Shown piece by piece: positions 8,545-17,591 of a stretch of DNA of 64,000 nucleotides (position 1 is its first letter; each line of letters begins with the position of its first letter). A program made the translations under genes and the position numbers. This DNA is from Alkalihalobacillus deserti (GTDB lineage: Bacteria; Bacillota; Bacilli; Bacillales; Bacillaceae_D), in NCBI RefSeq assembly GCF_020734105.1, contig NZ_JAJAFR010000002.1, positions 1-64,000 of the forward strand, given 5' to 3'. Below the pieces are notes generated by a model. The model had not been told where the DNA came from, ran no database searches, and saw nothing but the letters and a program-made list of their open reading frames with translations.

Positions 8545-9587
8545 AACAATTTGTAAAGAAAATAAGTTCAACGTTGCTCATAACTGTATTAACATTAGGC
8601 TTAGCTGCATGTGGTGGAGAAGACAAAGAAGTAGAAGAAGAAGGAAAAGGAAATGAAGAAGTTACAGAACAACAGGTTGATCAAATAAAAATGGCGTCTT
8701 GGAGTCAGCCGATCACGGAACAAAGCAATCTTTATTTAGCAGGGGAAAAAGGTTGGTTTGAAGAAGCAGACATTGACTTTGAATACATCCCTGGTGCAGG
8801 TGGTGGAGATGCTGTTCGAAATATTATTGCTGGAAATGCTGATATTGCTTTTGCTAATGTCGAAGCCGTTCTTCTTGCAGTTGAGCAAGGTGAAGAACTG
8901 AGAATCATTTATAATATTTACCCTGAAAATGTATTTAATCTCATTTCTCTTAAGGAGAGCAACATTGAAAGTGTAGAAGATCTACGTGGGAAAGATATTG
9001 GTGTTTATAGTTTAAGTAGTGGAACGTATCAGAATCTTCTTGTTCTCCTTTACGAAGCTGGAATAACCAAAGAAGATGTAAATATTATTGAGACAGGAGT
9101 ATTGAACTTTGGTCCATTAATGAATAAGCAGGTTGTAGCCACGGCCGCAACGGATACAGGTCTTTTTGATGCAGGGCACAAAGGATTAGGCGATGTAAAT
9201 ATTATTGAAGTAAAAGATGTCTTAAATACACCTGCTGATGTTTTTGTTGTTACTGAAAAAACATATCAAGAAAAAAAGGATGTGCTTGTTCGTTTCTTAC
9301 AAGTTTATCGTGATAGTGTTGCCTATACGATCGAACATCCTGAAGAAGCAGCAGAAGTTGCTGTTTCAGCTGCCATTGATGGGCAAGATAAAGAAAGAAA
9401 TATGGGTATTATTAATATCCGAAATCAAACTTCAATAAACGAAGAAATGAAAGAAAAAGGCTTAGGGTGGTTAAACAAAGAGATTTTAAAAGAAGTAGAG
9501 GAAACTTACTATCATTTAGGTTTACTTAACGAAAGAGTCAATATCGATCAAATAACGACGAATGAATTGGTAGAACAATTAAAGTAG
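8541..9587 (+). CDS. thiY: NMT1/THI5-like substrate-binding lipoprotein, ThiY-like
   Basis: The 348-residue protein starts with a lipoprotein signal (lipobox LGLAACGG, lipidated cysteine near residue 24) followed by an acidic linker. The NMT1-like fold is recognisable by SQPITEQSNLYLAGEKGWFEEADI, GGGDAVRNIIAGNADIAFANVEA and DLRGKDIGVYS. In this family the protein captures pyrimidine-type thiamine precursors or analogues outside the membrane. The ligand here may be an acid processed by the LuxE/LuxC/SDR enzymes of the same operon, which is inference. Confidence 0.86.
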   Translation: MKQFVKKISSTLLITVLTLGLAACGGEDKEVEEEGKGNEEVTEQQVDQIKMASWSQPITEQSNLYLAGEKGWFEEADIDFEYIPGAGGGDAVRNIIAGNADIAFANVEAVLLAVEQGEELRIIYNIYPENVFNLISLKESNIESVEDLRGKDIGVYSLSSGTYQNLLVLLYEAGITKEDVNIIETGVLNFGPLMNKQVVATAATDTGLFDAGHKGLGDVNIIEVKDVLNTPADVFVVTEKTYQEKKDVLVRFLQVYRDSVAYTIEHPEEAAEVAVSAAIDGQDKERNMGIINIRNQTSINEEMKEKGLGWLNKEILKEVEETYYHLGLLNERVNIDQITTNELVEQLK

Positions 9588-9596
9588 GTGATAGCG

Positions 9597-10373
9597 ATGG
9601 ATACACAATTACAGCAAAAGGTCGTACTAATTACGGGATCGAGTCGAGGAATAGGGGCTGCCATTGCAAAAAGCTTTGCTGAACAAGGTGCAACAGTTGT
9701 GATTAATTATGTGAAAAGTAAGGAGCGAGCCGAGCAACTTGCTGAGGATCTAATGGATCAATATGACATTGAGGCGTATGCGGTACAAGGTGATGTGACG
9801 ATCGAGTCGGATATGAAAGCAATGATCGCTGATGTAGTCTCGGAATTTGATACAATTGATATCGTTGTAAATAATGCTCTGCATGCTTATACTTTTGATC
9901 CGGACAAGCGCAAATTTGCGTGGGAACTTGAATGGGAAGATTATCAACGTCAAATTGATGGCGCCTTGAAAGGAACATATAATGTTTGCAAGTATGTGAT
10001 TCCGATTATGAAAAAAGCAAGTTCAGGTCGGATTGTGAATATGGTCAGTAACCTCGTTTACCGACCCGTTGTTCCGTATCATGATTATAATACAGCAAAA
10101 GGAGCCGTTCTTTCCTTCTCACAAAACTTAGCTGTCGATTTAGGTATGTTTGGAATAACAGTTAATTGTGTGGCACCAGGCCTTGTGTACCCAACAGATG
10201 CTAGTCGAACAACAAAGGAAGAAGTAAAGGAACTGATCAAAAGCCAAACTCCCCTTCGTCGAATCGCTAAACCAGAGGATGTCGTAGGTAGTGTCTTATT
10301 TTTTGCAAGTAGCTGGTCGGCTTTTGTGACTGGTCAATGTATGGTTGTTGATGGTGGGTTTGTAATGAAATAA
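9597..10373 (+). CDS. SDR-family oxidoreductase (FabG-like), TPP operon
   Basis: This 258-residue short-chain dehydrogenase has the NAD(P) motif TGSSRGIG near residue 11, an NNAL variant of NNAG, and the catalytic Ser and Tyr-x3-Lys in MVSNLVYRPVVPYHDYNTAK. ATG 9597 has AGGTG 6 nt upstream; a GTG at 9588 lies inside that site and is less likely. It is the last gene of the TPP-controlled operon. After LuxE and LuxC have made an aldehyde, an SDR could reduce it to an alcohol, completing a carboxylate-to-alcohol route. Annotation as a fatty-acid FabG would be misleading in this context. Confidence 0.82.
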   Translation: MDTQLQQKVVLITGSSRGIGAAIAKSFAEQGATVVINYVKSKERAEQLAEDLMDQYDIEAYAVQGDVTIESDMKAMIADVVSEFDTIDIVVNNALHAYTFDPDKRKFAWELEWEDYQRQIDGALKGTYNVCKYVIPIMKKASSGRIVNMVSNLVYRPVVPYHDYNTAKGAVLSFSQNLAVDLGMFGITVNCVAPGLVYPTDASRTTKEEVKELIKSQTPLRRIAKPEDVVGSVLFFASSWSAFVTGQCMVVDGGFVMK

Positions 10374-10408
10374 CTAAAAAGGCGATTTTTTTATAGCTAA
10401 AGAGATTG

Positions 10409-10460
10409 AGGAGGAAACAGTTAAGTGAGGTTAAGACACCCGCTACAAGTTTCCTCCTTT
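10409..10460 (+). terminator. Terminator of the TPP-controlled operon
   Basis: A perfect 10-bp stem AGGAGGAAAC/GTTTCCTCCT with a 30-nt loop is followed by TTTTCC, 36 bases after the SDR stop. The long loop makes it atypical, but position and T-rich tail fit. Confidence 0.5.
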
Positions 10461-10786
10461 TCCGTCACGCTAACAACAATAGCAACGAAGATGTGAAAAA
10501 TATATGAATACAAACTCCTCAGTCAGCTATATAGGAGAGTTGTTAATTGATTTTTTTTTACCGATGTAGGTATTGAATTAGTCGGAGGCCAAAATGTTTA
10601 AAAATTGGCAGGCGGAGCGCCTGCCAATGTATGCGCAACGATTGTAAAGCAGGTGGAACCGATGGATTCAGTGGGAAGGTTGGAAATGCATAGTGACTGA
10701 TGATATAAATTAAAATTTCAATCGGGATGACAAAGGAGTAGCTACTTCCTTTGTCACCCTATTTCCAAGCTAATGTTGAACCTACC
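10461..10786. other. Intergenic stretch with two strong hairpins
   Basis: No gene is seen. A perfect 11-bp stem with a 3-nt loop lies at 10604-10628 (ATTGGCAGGCG arm) without a T-run. A second hairpin at 10728-10757 (GACAAAGGA arm pairing with TCCTTTGTC) lies just beyond the 3' end of the GMC relic and may once have been its terminator. Confidence 0.5.
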
Positions 10787-10932
10787 TTAATCAAATTGAC
10801 TAAGAATATAATCTGCTACTCTAATCGAGAGAGCAACAGTTGTAAGAGTCCCAATAGAAGGTAAAATACTATTGTCTGCTACGTAAAGGCCGGATACACC
10901 ATGAACTTGACCATACCGGTTTGTTAAATGCA
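10787..10932 (-). pseudogene. Relic of GMC oxidoreductase C-terminus, copy 1
   Basis: Read on the minus strand it encodes TNRYGQVHGVSGLYVADNSI, LPSIGTLTTVALSIRVADYI and LSQFD then stop. This aligns with the C-terminus of the intact GMC gene at 15705-17453 (FGQVHGMSGLFVADNSILP). The rest of the gene is absent and there is a small deletion after SIG. Flanking bases 10750-10810 resemble 18380-18455 next to the second relic. Confidence 0.85.
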
Positions 10933-11188
10933 ACGCTAGTGTGGAAATTAGAAGAACTCTTACCATAGGGTATGGATGATCTGTTCATTTGCCTTAGTGT
11001 AAAGAGTTTTTTTTGTTTTTATATCAATAATTGTAATGCGGGAATTTGTTTTCATGCTAAATAAAGGAAAAATATGTATTGCTCTATTAAATATCAACTA
11101 TAAATTGCATGTTTTTTCTAATTCAGGATAATGCTATATGTGAAACGTACAATTGATCATAGCACCCTTTGTCGAAGGAGCAACTTCA

Positions 11189-12769
11189 ATGACAAAACAT
11201 AAAAAGACTAACTTTAGAAAAATAAAAAGAAGAACAACGGAACTTTCTACTGAAACTCTTCCCAAACTTGCAGCAAAAGTGTCAGAAACGATTTTTAATG
11301 ATATTTCAGAAAATAAAAATCAGATTGAAGAAATCTTTTTGAATTGTGATGATATTGAGGTCCATGACTATCGATTTGGACCAGATTTATCGAGTTCCGC
11401 CTTTACGGTTTATTGTAATACGATCATTCAAGATGAAAAACTAAATTATTTAAAGACATTGTTACAAGATTTAGTCACCCATGAAGTTGGACAAGCAAAA
11501 GAGATAACAGTCGAGCAACTAAAGAATTTCATTTTTCAAAAAGGGGTATCTGACCAAACGGTTGAAACTCTTGAAAATTTTGATCAGGTCTCGCAAAAAA
11601 TATTAGAGGGCTCTGTTGTTATTTTTTTCGATAAATGGAATAAGGCTCTGGGCTTCAACGCCATTTCTGTTGAAAGTAGACCGGTAACAGAACCAATAAG
11701 TGAGGGAGTTGTACAAGGGCCTCATGAAGGGACTGTTGAAAACCTCAAAAAAAACATTGGATTGCTTCGTTCAAGATTACTATCACGGAAATTTAAAATC
11801 ATTACATATCGAGTCGGTAATGAAACGAATACAGAAATTGCTTATGGGTACCTTGAAGGATCAGTAGACCCAGAGGTGCTAAAAGAATTTGAAACCAGAA
11901 TTTCGAAACTGAAAGATAAGGAAATTTTAGAAACATCTTATATAGAAGAACTTATTGAGGATTCAACGTACTCACCATTCCCTCAATTTCGTTATACAGA
12001 GCGTCCGGATGTTGCAGTAGCTTCTTTATTAGATGGGAAAATTATTGTTTTAGTCCATGGGACAAGCTCTATCTTAATATGTCCTGCTTTATATTTAGAG
12101 TTATTCCAGTCTGTTGAAGATTATTATCAAAGATCGGTTATTTCTACCATGATTCGTCTGATGAGATTTGTGGCTGTTATCATTGCACTTACATTACCAA
12201 GTATTTATATTGCTTTGTCTACGTTTCACCCTGAAATGATTCCTACCGTATTGTTATTAGCTGTTATTAATACGAGAGAAGGAATTCCTTTTCCAGCTTT
12301 ACTTGAAGCCTTTATTATGGTTTTCTTTTTTGAACTCATGCGCGAAGCTGGGGTTCGTATGCCAAAACCAATTGGACAAGCTGTAAGTATTGTCGGAGCA
12401 CTTATCATTGGCGAAGCGGCCATTCAGGCGGGGATTGCATCACCTATTATGGTTGTCGTTGTTGCCTTAACGGGAATTTCATCTTTTACCATTCCCCAGT
12501 ATAACCTTGGCATTGCCTATCGAATTTTACAGTATCCCTTAATGATTCTAGCAGCAACTTTAGGAGGGTTTGGTGTCATGATTGGGCTATTGTTAATTCT
12601 TCTGCACTTAACTTCGTTACGGTCTTTAGGGGTACCTTACTTAGCACCTTTTGCGCCACTAAGGCCGCTAAGGTTACAGGACGCATTCATTCGTGCTCCA
12701 TTAAAAAAGCTTTTAAAGTCTCCACGTAATCACCATATGCACCGCCTTCCTAAAAAATCAAATATATAA
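11189..12769 (+). CDS. Spore germination protein, GerA/GerAA family (A subunit)
   Basis: The 526-residue protein is a GerAA-type subunit of a nutrient germinant receptor in the spore inner membrane. A soluble N-terminal half (to about 270) precedes the membrane domain that begins with SVEDYYQRS and includes the family blocks ALSTFHPEMIPTVLLLAV, REGIPFPALLEAFIMV and GQAVSIVGALIIGEAAIQAG. ATG 11189 has AAGGAG 9 nt upstream; a longer frame from 11153 lacks a site. It heads an A-C-D-B operon expected to be active in the forespore. The germinant recognised cannot be told from sequence. Confidence 0.92.
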   Translation: MTKHKKTNFRKIKRRTTELSTETLPKLAAKVSETIFNDISENKNQIEEIFLNCDDIEVHDYRFGPDLSSSAFTVYCNTIIQDEKLNYLKTLLQDLVTHEVGQAKEITVEQLKNFIFQKGVSDQTVETLENFDQVSQKILEGSVVIFFDKWNKALGFNAISVESRPVTEPISEGVVQGPHEGTVENLKKNIGLLRSRLLSRKFKIITYRVGNETNTEIAYGYLEGSVDPEVLKEFETRISKLKDKEILETSYIEELIEDSTYSPFPQFRYTERPDVAVASLLDGKIIVLVHGTSSILICPALYLELFQSVEDYYQRSVISTMIRLMRFVAVIIALTLPSIYIALSTFHPEMIPTVLLLAVINTREGIPFPALLEAFIMVFFFELMREAGVRMPKPIGQAVSIVGALIIGEAAIQAGIASPIMVVVVALTGISSFTIPQYNLGIAYRILQYPLMILAATLGGFGVMIGLLLILLHLTSLRSLGVPYLAPFAPLRPLRLQDAFIRAPLKKLLKSPRNHHMHRLPKKSNI

Positions 12770-12788
12770 TAACAAGGAGGAGGTTTGA

Positions 12789-13937
12789 TTGAAAACATTT
12801 GCTATTTTGATTGTGACAGTGGTGCTATTGTTTTTAACAGGCTGCTGGGATCAAAGTGAATTAATGGAACGAGGCTTTGTTTTAGGCACGGCTATTGATC
12901 AGCAAGAAGATCAACTGGAATTAACGGTTCAGTTTTATCGCCCAAGTCCTATGGAAGGGGGCGGTGGGGCGAGCGAAGAGCCGGCTAATTTTCATATATT
13001 TAGCCAAACGTTTTCTGAGGGAGCGCGCAATCTCGTTAATCATGTCGGTCGGAGAGCAAATTGGAGCCATATGCAGGTGATTGTGATTGGAGAAGAGACT
13101 GCAAGAACGCGAAATCTCAGTGAAATACTTGATTTTTTCTATCGGGAACAAGAACCTCGTGTAACAACGCATATATTAATTGGGCAAGGAAAAGGCAGTA
13201 ATTATTTAGATATTAAACCAATATTTGAAGACTCCTCAGGTAGGCAACTTCGTGAAATTCAAAGATTCTCTCAGGAGGTGACAGGGCATACCCAAGAAAC
13301 AACTATGCACGATTTAAGTGTGCAAATGAAAAGTGAGCTAGGGACTGCTATTATACCGTATATAACAAAAAGCGGGAACGAAAAAATTGAAACAGCTCCT
13401 ATTATAGGAGTTGCGATTATTAAAGATGACAAAATGATCAAGGATCTTTCTGGAACCGAGACACAGAGTCTTCTTGTTTTGCGTGAAGAGTATAACAGGG
13501 CAAATTGGAAGTTACCATGTAAAAATGGGAACAAGGAAAACATATTCGATAATATTGAGGTTTTCTTATTCGGCTCTAAACTATCCCCTAAAATCGAGGG
13601 TAATAAAGTTACGGTTGATGTGTCACTTCAATTTGAGGTTACCATACGGGAAATGTTGTGTAACTTAGAACTTGAGACTACTGAGGATGTTGAAGGTTTC
13701 GCTGGATATATTGAAGAGCAAATAGAAAAAAATTTAATGAATACTCTAGAAATTTTACAAGAGAGCAAAGTGGATGCCATTAATTTAGGGAATCGAGTGT
13801 ACCATGATAATCCAAAGCAATGGAAAGAAGTAAAAGATCAGTGGGATGAACTGTTTGCTGAAAGTCAGTTTGTCTTTGATATTTCTGTTGAGATTGTAGG
13901 ATCGGAAGTAATTCATTATAAGCCTTTCTTAAAATAA
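12789..13937 (+). CDS. Spore germination lipoprotein, GerAC family (C subunit)
   Basis: The 382-residue protein begins at TTG (AAGGAGGAGG site) with a lipoprotein signal ending LLFLTGCWDQSELMERGFV, which is the GerAC hallmark: lipobox cysteine followed by WD. The family C-terminal region (VSLQFEVTIREMLCNLE) is present. It should be anchored to the outer face of the spore inner membrane and complex with the A and B subunits. It starts 19 bases after the A gene. Confidence 0.92.
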   Translation: MKTFAILIVTVVLLFLTGCWDQSELMERGFVLGTAIDQQEDQLELTVQFYRPSPMEGGGGASEEPANFHIFSQTFSEGARNLVNHVGRRANWSHMQVIVIGEETARTRNLSEILDFFYREQEPRVTTHILIGQGKGSNYLDIKPIFEDSSGRQLREIQRFSQEVTGHTQETTMHDLSVQMKSELGTAIIPYITKSGNEKIETAPIIGVAIIKDDKMIKDLSGTETQSLLVLREEYNRANWKLPCKNGNKENIFDNIEVFLFGSKLSPKIEGNKVTVDVSLQFEVTIREMLCNLELETTEDVEGFAGYIEEQIEKNLMNTLEILQESKVDAINLGNRVYHDNPKQWKEVKDQWDELFAESQFVFDISVEIVGSEVIHYKPFLK

Positions 13938-13968
13938 TGAGAATTAGCATCTGTGAGGGGGATTTAAG

Positions 13969-14208
13969 GTGATTGAAAGAATCATTACTATGTTGATCTT
14001 GTACACGATTCTACTCTCATATGATCTTTCGAGATTAAAAAAAAGCGAAAAGAGGGTCAGTTATATCTATACATTCATGATTGCAGTATCCCTTTTTTTA
14101 AGTTTAGATTTTATTTTGGATTTGAATTGGCCAAATCTGAAAGATCTTATTCATGCTGTGTTTTTAGAACCAGCTAAACAGATTACTGAATATTTGACTA
14201 TTGAGTAA
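13969..14208 (+). CDS. Small two-helix membrane protein of the ger operon (GerD-subunit-like)
   Basis: A 79-residue protein starting at GTG with GAGGGGGAT upstream. It has two hydrophobic helices (about 5-22 and 32-52) joined by a basic loop KKSEKRVS, and a hydrophilic tail. Its place between the C and B genes, with 12 bases to the next gene, matches the small accessory D subunits found in some Bacillus ger operons, which modulate receptor activity. Sequence similarity beyond the general plan could not be checked. Confidence 0.75.
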   Translation: MIERIITMLILYTILLSYDLSRLKKSEKRVSYIYTFMIAVSLFLSLDFILDLNWPNLKDLIHAVFLEPAKQITEYLTIE

Positions 14209-14220
14209 AGGAGGGTAACG

Positions 14221-15330
14221 ATGAAGGGTCAAGAGACTGTCAGCGATATACAAATGTCTTTTATTTTTTTAAGTTTTTTAGTAGGATCAGCTATTGTTAA
14301 CATCCCATCGCCATTACTTAATAGTGCTGGTAATGCAGCATGGCTGTCTTTATTGATCGCTTTTGGAATCAGTATTCTCCTTTTAACAGGTATTCTTTTT
14401 TTGAATCGTCAATATAAAGGGCTAACATTTATTGATTACGTGCGAAAAACGTTTGGAAAAGGAGTTATGTTCCTCTTTGCAATCCCTTTTGTTATAATGC
14501 TTTTTTTGATGCTTACTAATATTGTATTTGATGTTGGTCTTTTTTTACAAAATACGATAATGAGAACGACACCAATGTATATTTTTCATTTATTAATAAT
14601 GCTTGTTGCGTCCCTTACAGTTTATGAAGGAATCGAAGTTATGGGAAGAATGTTTACAATGCTTATTCTTTTTGTAGTAAGCGTATTTTTTATTTTTTTA
14701 TTGTTAATCATTCCACAGCTTCACCCAGAATATCTTTTGCCATTATTTCCTGATGGTTTGAAACCAGTTTTTCATGGGGGATATTTAGCTTGGGGATTTC
14801 CTTATGCAGAGGTGATCCTTTTCGCTGTACTTCTTCCATTTGCTCGTAGAAAAGAAGAGGGTACTTTAGAGAAAGGGATGTTTATTGCCATTTTATTCAA
14901 CGGTTTTCTTTTACTGATGGCCATTTTAGTGTCAATAATGATTTTAGGTCCAGCTGGTGTTGATATTAAGTATTCATTGTTTTATATAGCAACTTTAATT
15001 GATATACAAGATGTCTTGACTAGAATTGAAGCAGTAATTGCGATGAGTTGGATTATCGGTTCGTATATGAAAGCGACGGTTGTTTTGTTTGTTGTTAATT
15101 TCATCATTTCCCAGATACTGAACCTAAAAGATGATAGGATCTTACTGTTTCCTATTTCACTTCTATCTTTTCTTCTTTCCGTAACAATTTATAACCATGA
15201 ACTCGAGTTTGTCGAAAGTGTTTCAAACGTATGGCCTTTACTTATAACGGTCGTAGGAGTATTACCTATTCTACTTATTATTATTTTCACCTTTTTGAAA
15301 ACGAAATTCAGAAAACAAACTCAATTGTAG
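14221..15330 (+). CDS. Spore germination permease, GerAB family (B subunit)
   Basis: A 369-residue APC-superfamily transporter-like protein with about ten membrane helices. It opens with the family block QETVSDIQMSFIFLSFLVGSAIVN and contains PDGLKPVFHGGYLAWGFPYAE, which is typical of GerAB. In germinant receptors this subunit binds the germinant. The ATG is preceded by AAAGGAGGG. The gene order A-C-D-B is unlike gerA of B. subtilis (A-B-C). Confidence 0.92.
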   Translation: MKGQETVSDIQMSFIFLSFLVGSAIVNIPSPLLNSAGNAAWLSLLIAFGISILLLTGILFLNRQYKGLTFIDYVRKTFGKGVMFLFAIPFVIMLFLMLTNIVFDVGLFLQNTIMRTTPMYIFHLLIMLVASLTVYEGIEVMGRMFTMLILFVVSVFFIFLLLIIPQLHPEYLLPLFPDGLKPVFHGGYLAWGFPYAEVILFAVLLPFARRKEEGTLEKGMFIAILFNGFLLLMAILVSIMILGPAGVDIKYSLFYIATLIDIQDVLTRIEAVIAMSWIIGSYMKATVVLFVVNFIISQILNLKDDRILLFPISLLSFLLSVTIYNHELEFVESVSNVWPLLITVVGVLPILLIIIFTFLKTKFRKQTQL

Positions 15331-15704
15331 GTATAGGAGTTCGTTAAGAGTGAAATAAGCAATTTTAAACGTTTATCATTTGAAAATCTTAGTTTTTGCC
15401 GGCACTTTTCAATGAGAGACATGGCCAATGTCCACAACTTAATAAGGATATACTCTGAAGCTTTAACTGATACTAGATGCAGGTATAACGTTAGAGAACA
15501 CAAGGGTCTAACCCTTCTGAAAAAACCCTTTATTTAAATAGTTTAGACCAAATCCTGTTCATTTTTATATTGCGTTTTCTATAAAGATATAATTAAAACA
15601 AAACTTGTCATAAATGGTAATTGTGATAAGTTTTGTTTTAACTCTATGATCTTTATAGTCCATTCTATCTAAATTGATTGGATTACTTTTCAAGAGGTAG
15701 GTTG
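15331..15704. other. Intergenic region between convergent ger operon and GMC gene
   Basis: Contains a bidirectional terminator (15593-15641) and no gene I can support. A 60-codon minus-strand frame (15321-15503) has no ribosome site and is unlike any family I know. Confidence 0.5.
15593..15641. terminator. Bidirectional terminator
   Basis: A long inverted repeat pairs TTAAAACAAAACTTGTCA with TGATAAGTTTTGTTTTAA (one mismatch) around a loop of about a dozen bases. The A-rich and T-rich outer arms let it work on both strands, ending the ger operon and the convergent GMC gene. Confidence 0.8.
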
Positions 15705-17453
15705 TTATCTAGTCTCTTTTTCTACAATATAATCAGCAGTGCGCATGGCTATGGCTATCGTTGTTAAGGTTGGATTCGCTCCTCCCATGAACGGAAGGAT
15801 GCTGTTATCAGCGACAAAAAGGCCAGACATGCCGTGTACTTGACCAAATTCATTTGTGACTGATGTAGATGGATCAATCCCCATCCGGCATGTACCAGCT
15901 TCATGAAAGTCGAGCCCAGGTGGAAACAGACATGGACTAGTTATATTATCTAAGTTCATACTTTCAATCGCTTTATGCATTTCATCCACCATTTGTTCAA
16001 TAACAGCCAAGTCTTGCGCGCCGTAAGAAAAATGAACATTTAATTTTGGAACTCCATACGTATCCACGTTAGTTTGATCTAGGACGACACGGTTATCACG
16101 GTTGGGTTCAACAATCCCGAACCCGAAAAGACTAATTTCTAGCTCTGTCATTAATGGTTTCGTTTCATAGGCATAAAATTCATAAGGAAACGGACCATGT
16201 ACTTGTATTTGGTATGGCCGTTCCTTAGAGCTTGGGAGCAGAATATTCGCAATCCCTAGGACTTCTTCAAAATCCTCGCGTGCGACAAAACCTCTGGTCG
16301 AAACAAAAGAATGATTAATTAAATACCTTCCAATCGCCTTACCTGGGATTCCGGAATGAAGGAGAAGACGAGGGGTTTCAAACGTACTTCCGGAGACCAC
16401 AACGTTTTTCCCATGAATTGTATAAGATTTCAGGTCTGGGCTCATCACTTGCACGCCTCTTGCTTTTCCATTTTCATGTAAGATCTTCACCACATTGGCT
16501 CTAACAGCTAAATCAAACGGATTCCAATTAAATGCCCAAGCGATAAATTCAATCGAACTAAATAAAACATTGGACCGTATTTGACCATATTCACTTTCGT
16601 GTAAATCAAGTGTTCGAGGAATCGTTGTTGCATCATGGTACCCGTTTTTACGTAGTCTTTCTAAGAGAGTGTAGTGCAGATCAGAGTCTCTAATGAACGC
16701 TGTCGTCACCTTCATTACTTGTTCAGCTATTTGATAATATTGGACAAGATCATCTAGTTTAAGCGGCCATTCTCTAAAGTCAGCGGGGTGAAAGCGTGGG
16801 ACCGCCCCTCCCCATTGGAGTGTACGACCTCCAAGACCGAAAAATTGCTTGGCCCCTGGAAATTCAGGCCACTCCTCTGCTCTTGGAATATGGAATGCAG
16901 GATTTTGTAGAAATTTCCCCGCTGTTTTGGCAGTCGGTAAATTAGCCACATGAGTCGGTAACAGTAAGTCCCCCCGTTCTAATACAGCAATTCGTTTCCC
17001 TTCGTTCTGCCACTGTTCACACAGCCTCCAGAGAGCTGCTCCACCTCCTGCACCACTTCCAATGATGATCACATCATAGTGTATTTTTTCCATATCTTCT
17101 AATGAAGTAAGAGGAAACCAATGGTCTAAAAATTCTATATCCGGACTAGGAGGACAATCTTCATAAGTTGGAACAATGGTCTCATTCGTTATTTGGCGGT
17201 TTCTATTTACAGTTACAAGTTTAGGCAAAGAGGGGACTTTTACTTTCTGACCAGAAATATCTTCATCGGGGTGAGACAGGTGTGGATTATGGTCTATAAG
17301 TTTCTTCAAATCAACCTTGTGATTATGGGCTACCTTTCGCAACGTTGTTCCTTTTTTAGCGATGAAAATCTTCAGTGTTATCACCTCATTAGTTGGTCTT
17401 TTTATGTAAGTATATGGTGACTCAGCATGGATTTGATTCCTATTTTTATTCAT
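15705..17453 (-). CDS. GMC-family oxidoreductase with N-terminal LysM domain
   Basis: A 582-residue fusion. A LysM repeat (about 28-75: IFIAKKGTTLRKVAHNHKVD, NPHLSH, VKVPS) precedes an FAD-dependent GMC oxidoreductase of the gluconate/glucoside dehydrogenase type: VIIIGSGAGGGAALWRL for FAD binding near 128, and HEAGTCRMG with GLFVADNSILP near the C-terminus. LysM suggests binding to cell-wall or spore-cortex glycans; no signal peptide is visible, which fits spore-coat proteins assembled in the mother cell. The listed ATG has a poor ribosome site. A strong GAGGTGAT (17380-17387) precedes a CTG at 17375 that would start LKIFIAKKG exactly at the LysM domain, so the true start may be there. Divergent from the ThuA-like gene. 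Confidence 0.85.
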   Translation of the reverse strand: MNKNRNQIHAESPYTYIKRPTNEVITLKIFIAKKGTTLRKVAHNHKVDLKKLIDHNPHLSHPDEDISGQKVKVPSLPKLVTVNRNRQITNETIVPTYEDCPPSPDIEFLDHWFPLTSLEDMEKIHYDVIIIGSGAGGGAALWRLCEQWQNEGKRIAVLERGDLLLPTHVANLPTAKTAGKFLQNPAFHIPRAEEWPEFPGAKQFFGLGGRTLQWGGAVPRFHPADFREWPLKLDDLVQYYQIAEQVMKVTTAFIRDSDLHYTLLERLRKNGYHDATTIPRTLDLHESEYGQIRSNVLFSSIEFIAWAFNWNPFDLAVRANVVKILHENGKARGVQVMSPDLKSYTIHGKNVVVSGSTFETPRLLLHSGIPGKAIGRYLINHSFVSTRGFVAREDFEEVLGIANILLPSSKERPYQIQVHGPFPYEFYAYETKPLMTELEISLFGFGIVEPNRDNRVVLDQTNVDTYGVPKLNVHFSYGAQDLAVIEQMVDEMHKAIESMNLDNITSPCLFPPGLDFHEAGTCRMGIDPSTSVTNEFGQVHGMSGLFVADNSILPFMGGANPTLTTIAIAMRTADYIVEKETR

Positions 17454-17591
17454 AGCGAAGTTTTTTCAGTGAAAATGAGTGTTTTTTCTAAATTTTATAA
17501 ACATCCATAATTTTTTTGACGGAGAGATCATATAATGGGCTATGGATTAAGGGTGAGAAAGGGTCTACTGCTTATATATGGGGAGGACGCT

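Noticed and set aside
15321..15503. 60-codon minus-strand frame after the ger operon
   Set aside because: Overlaps the end of the ger permease gene region, no site, no recognisable family; transposase debris was considered but not supported.
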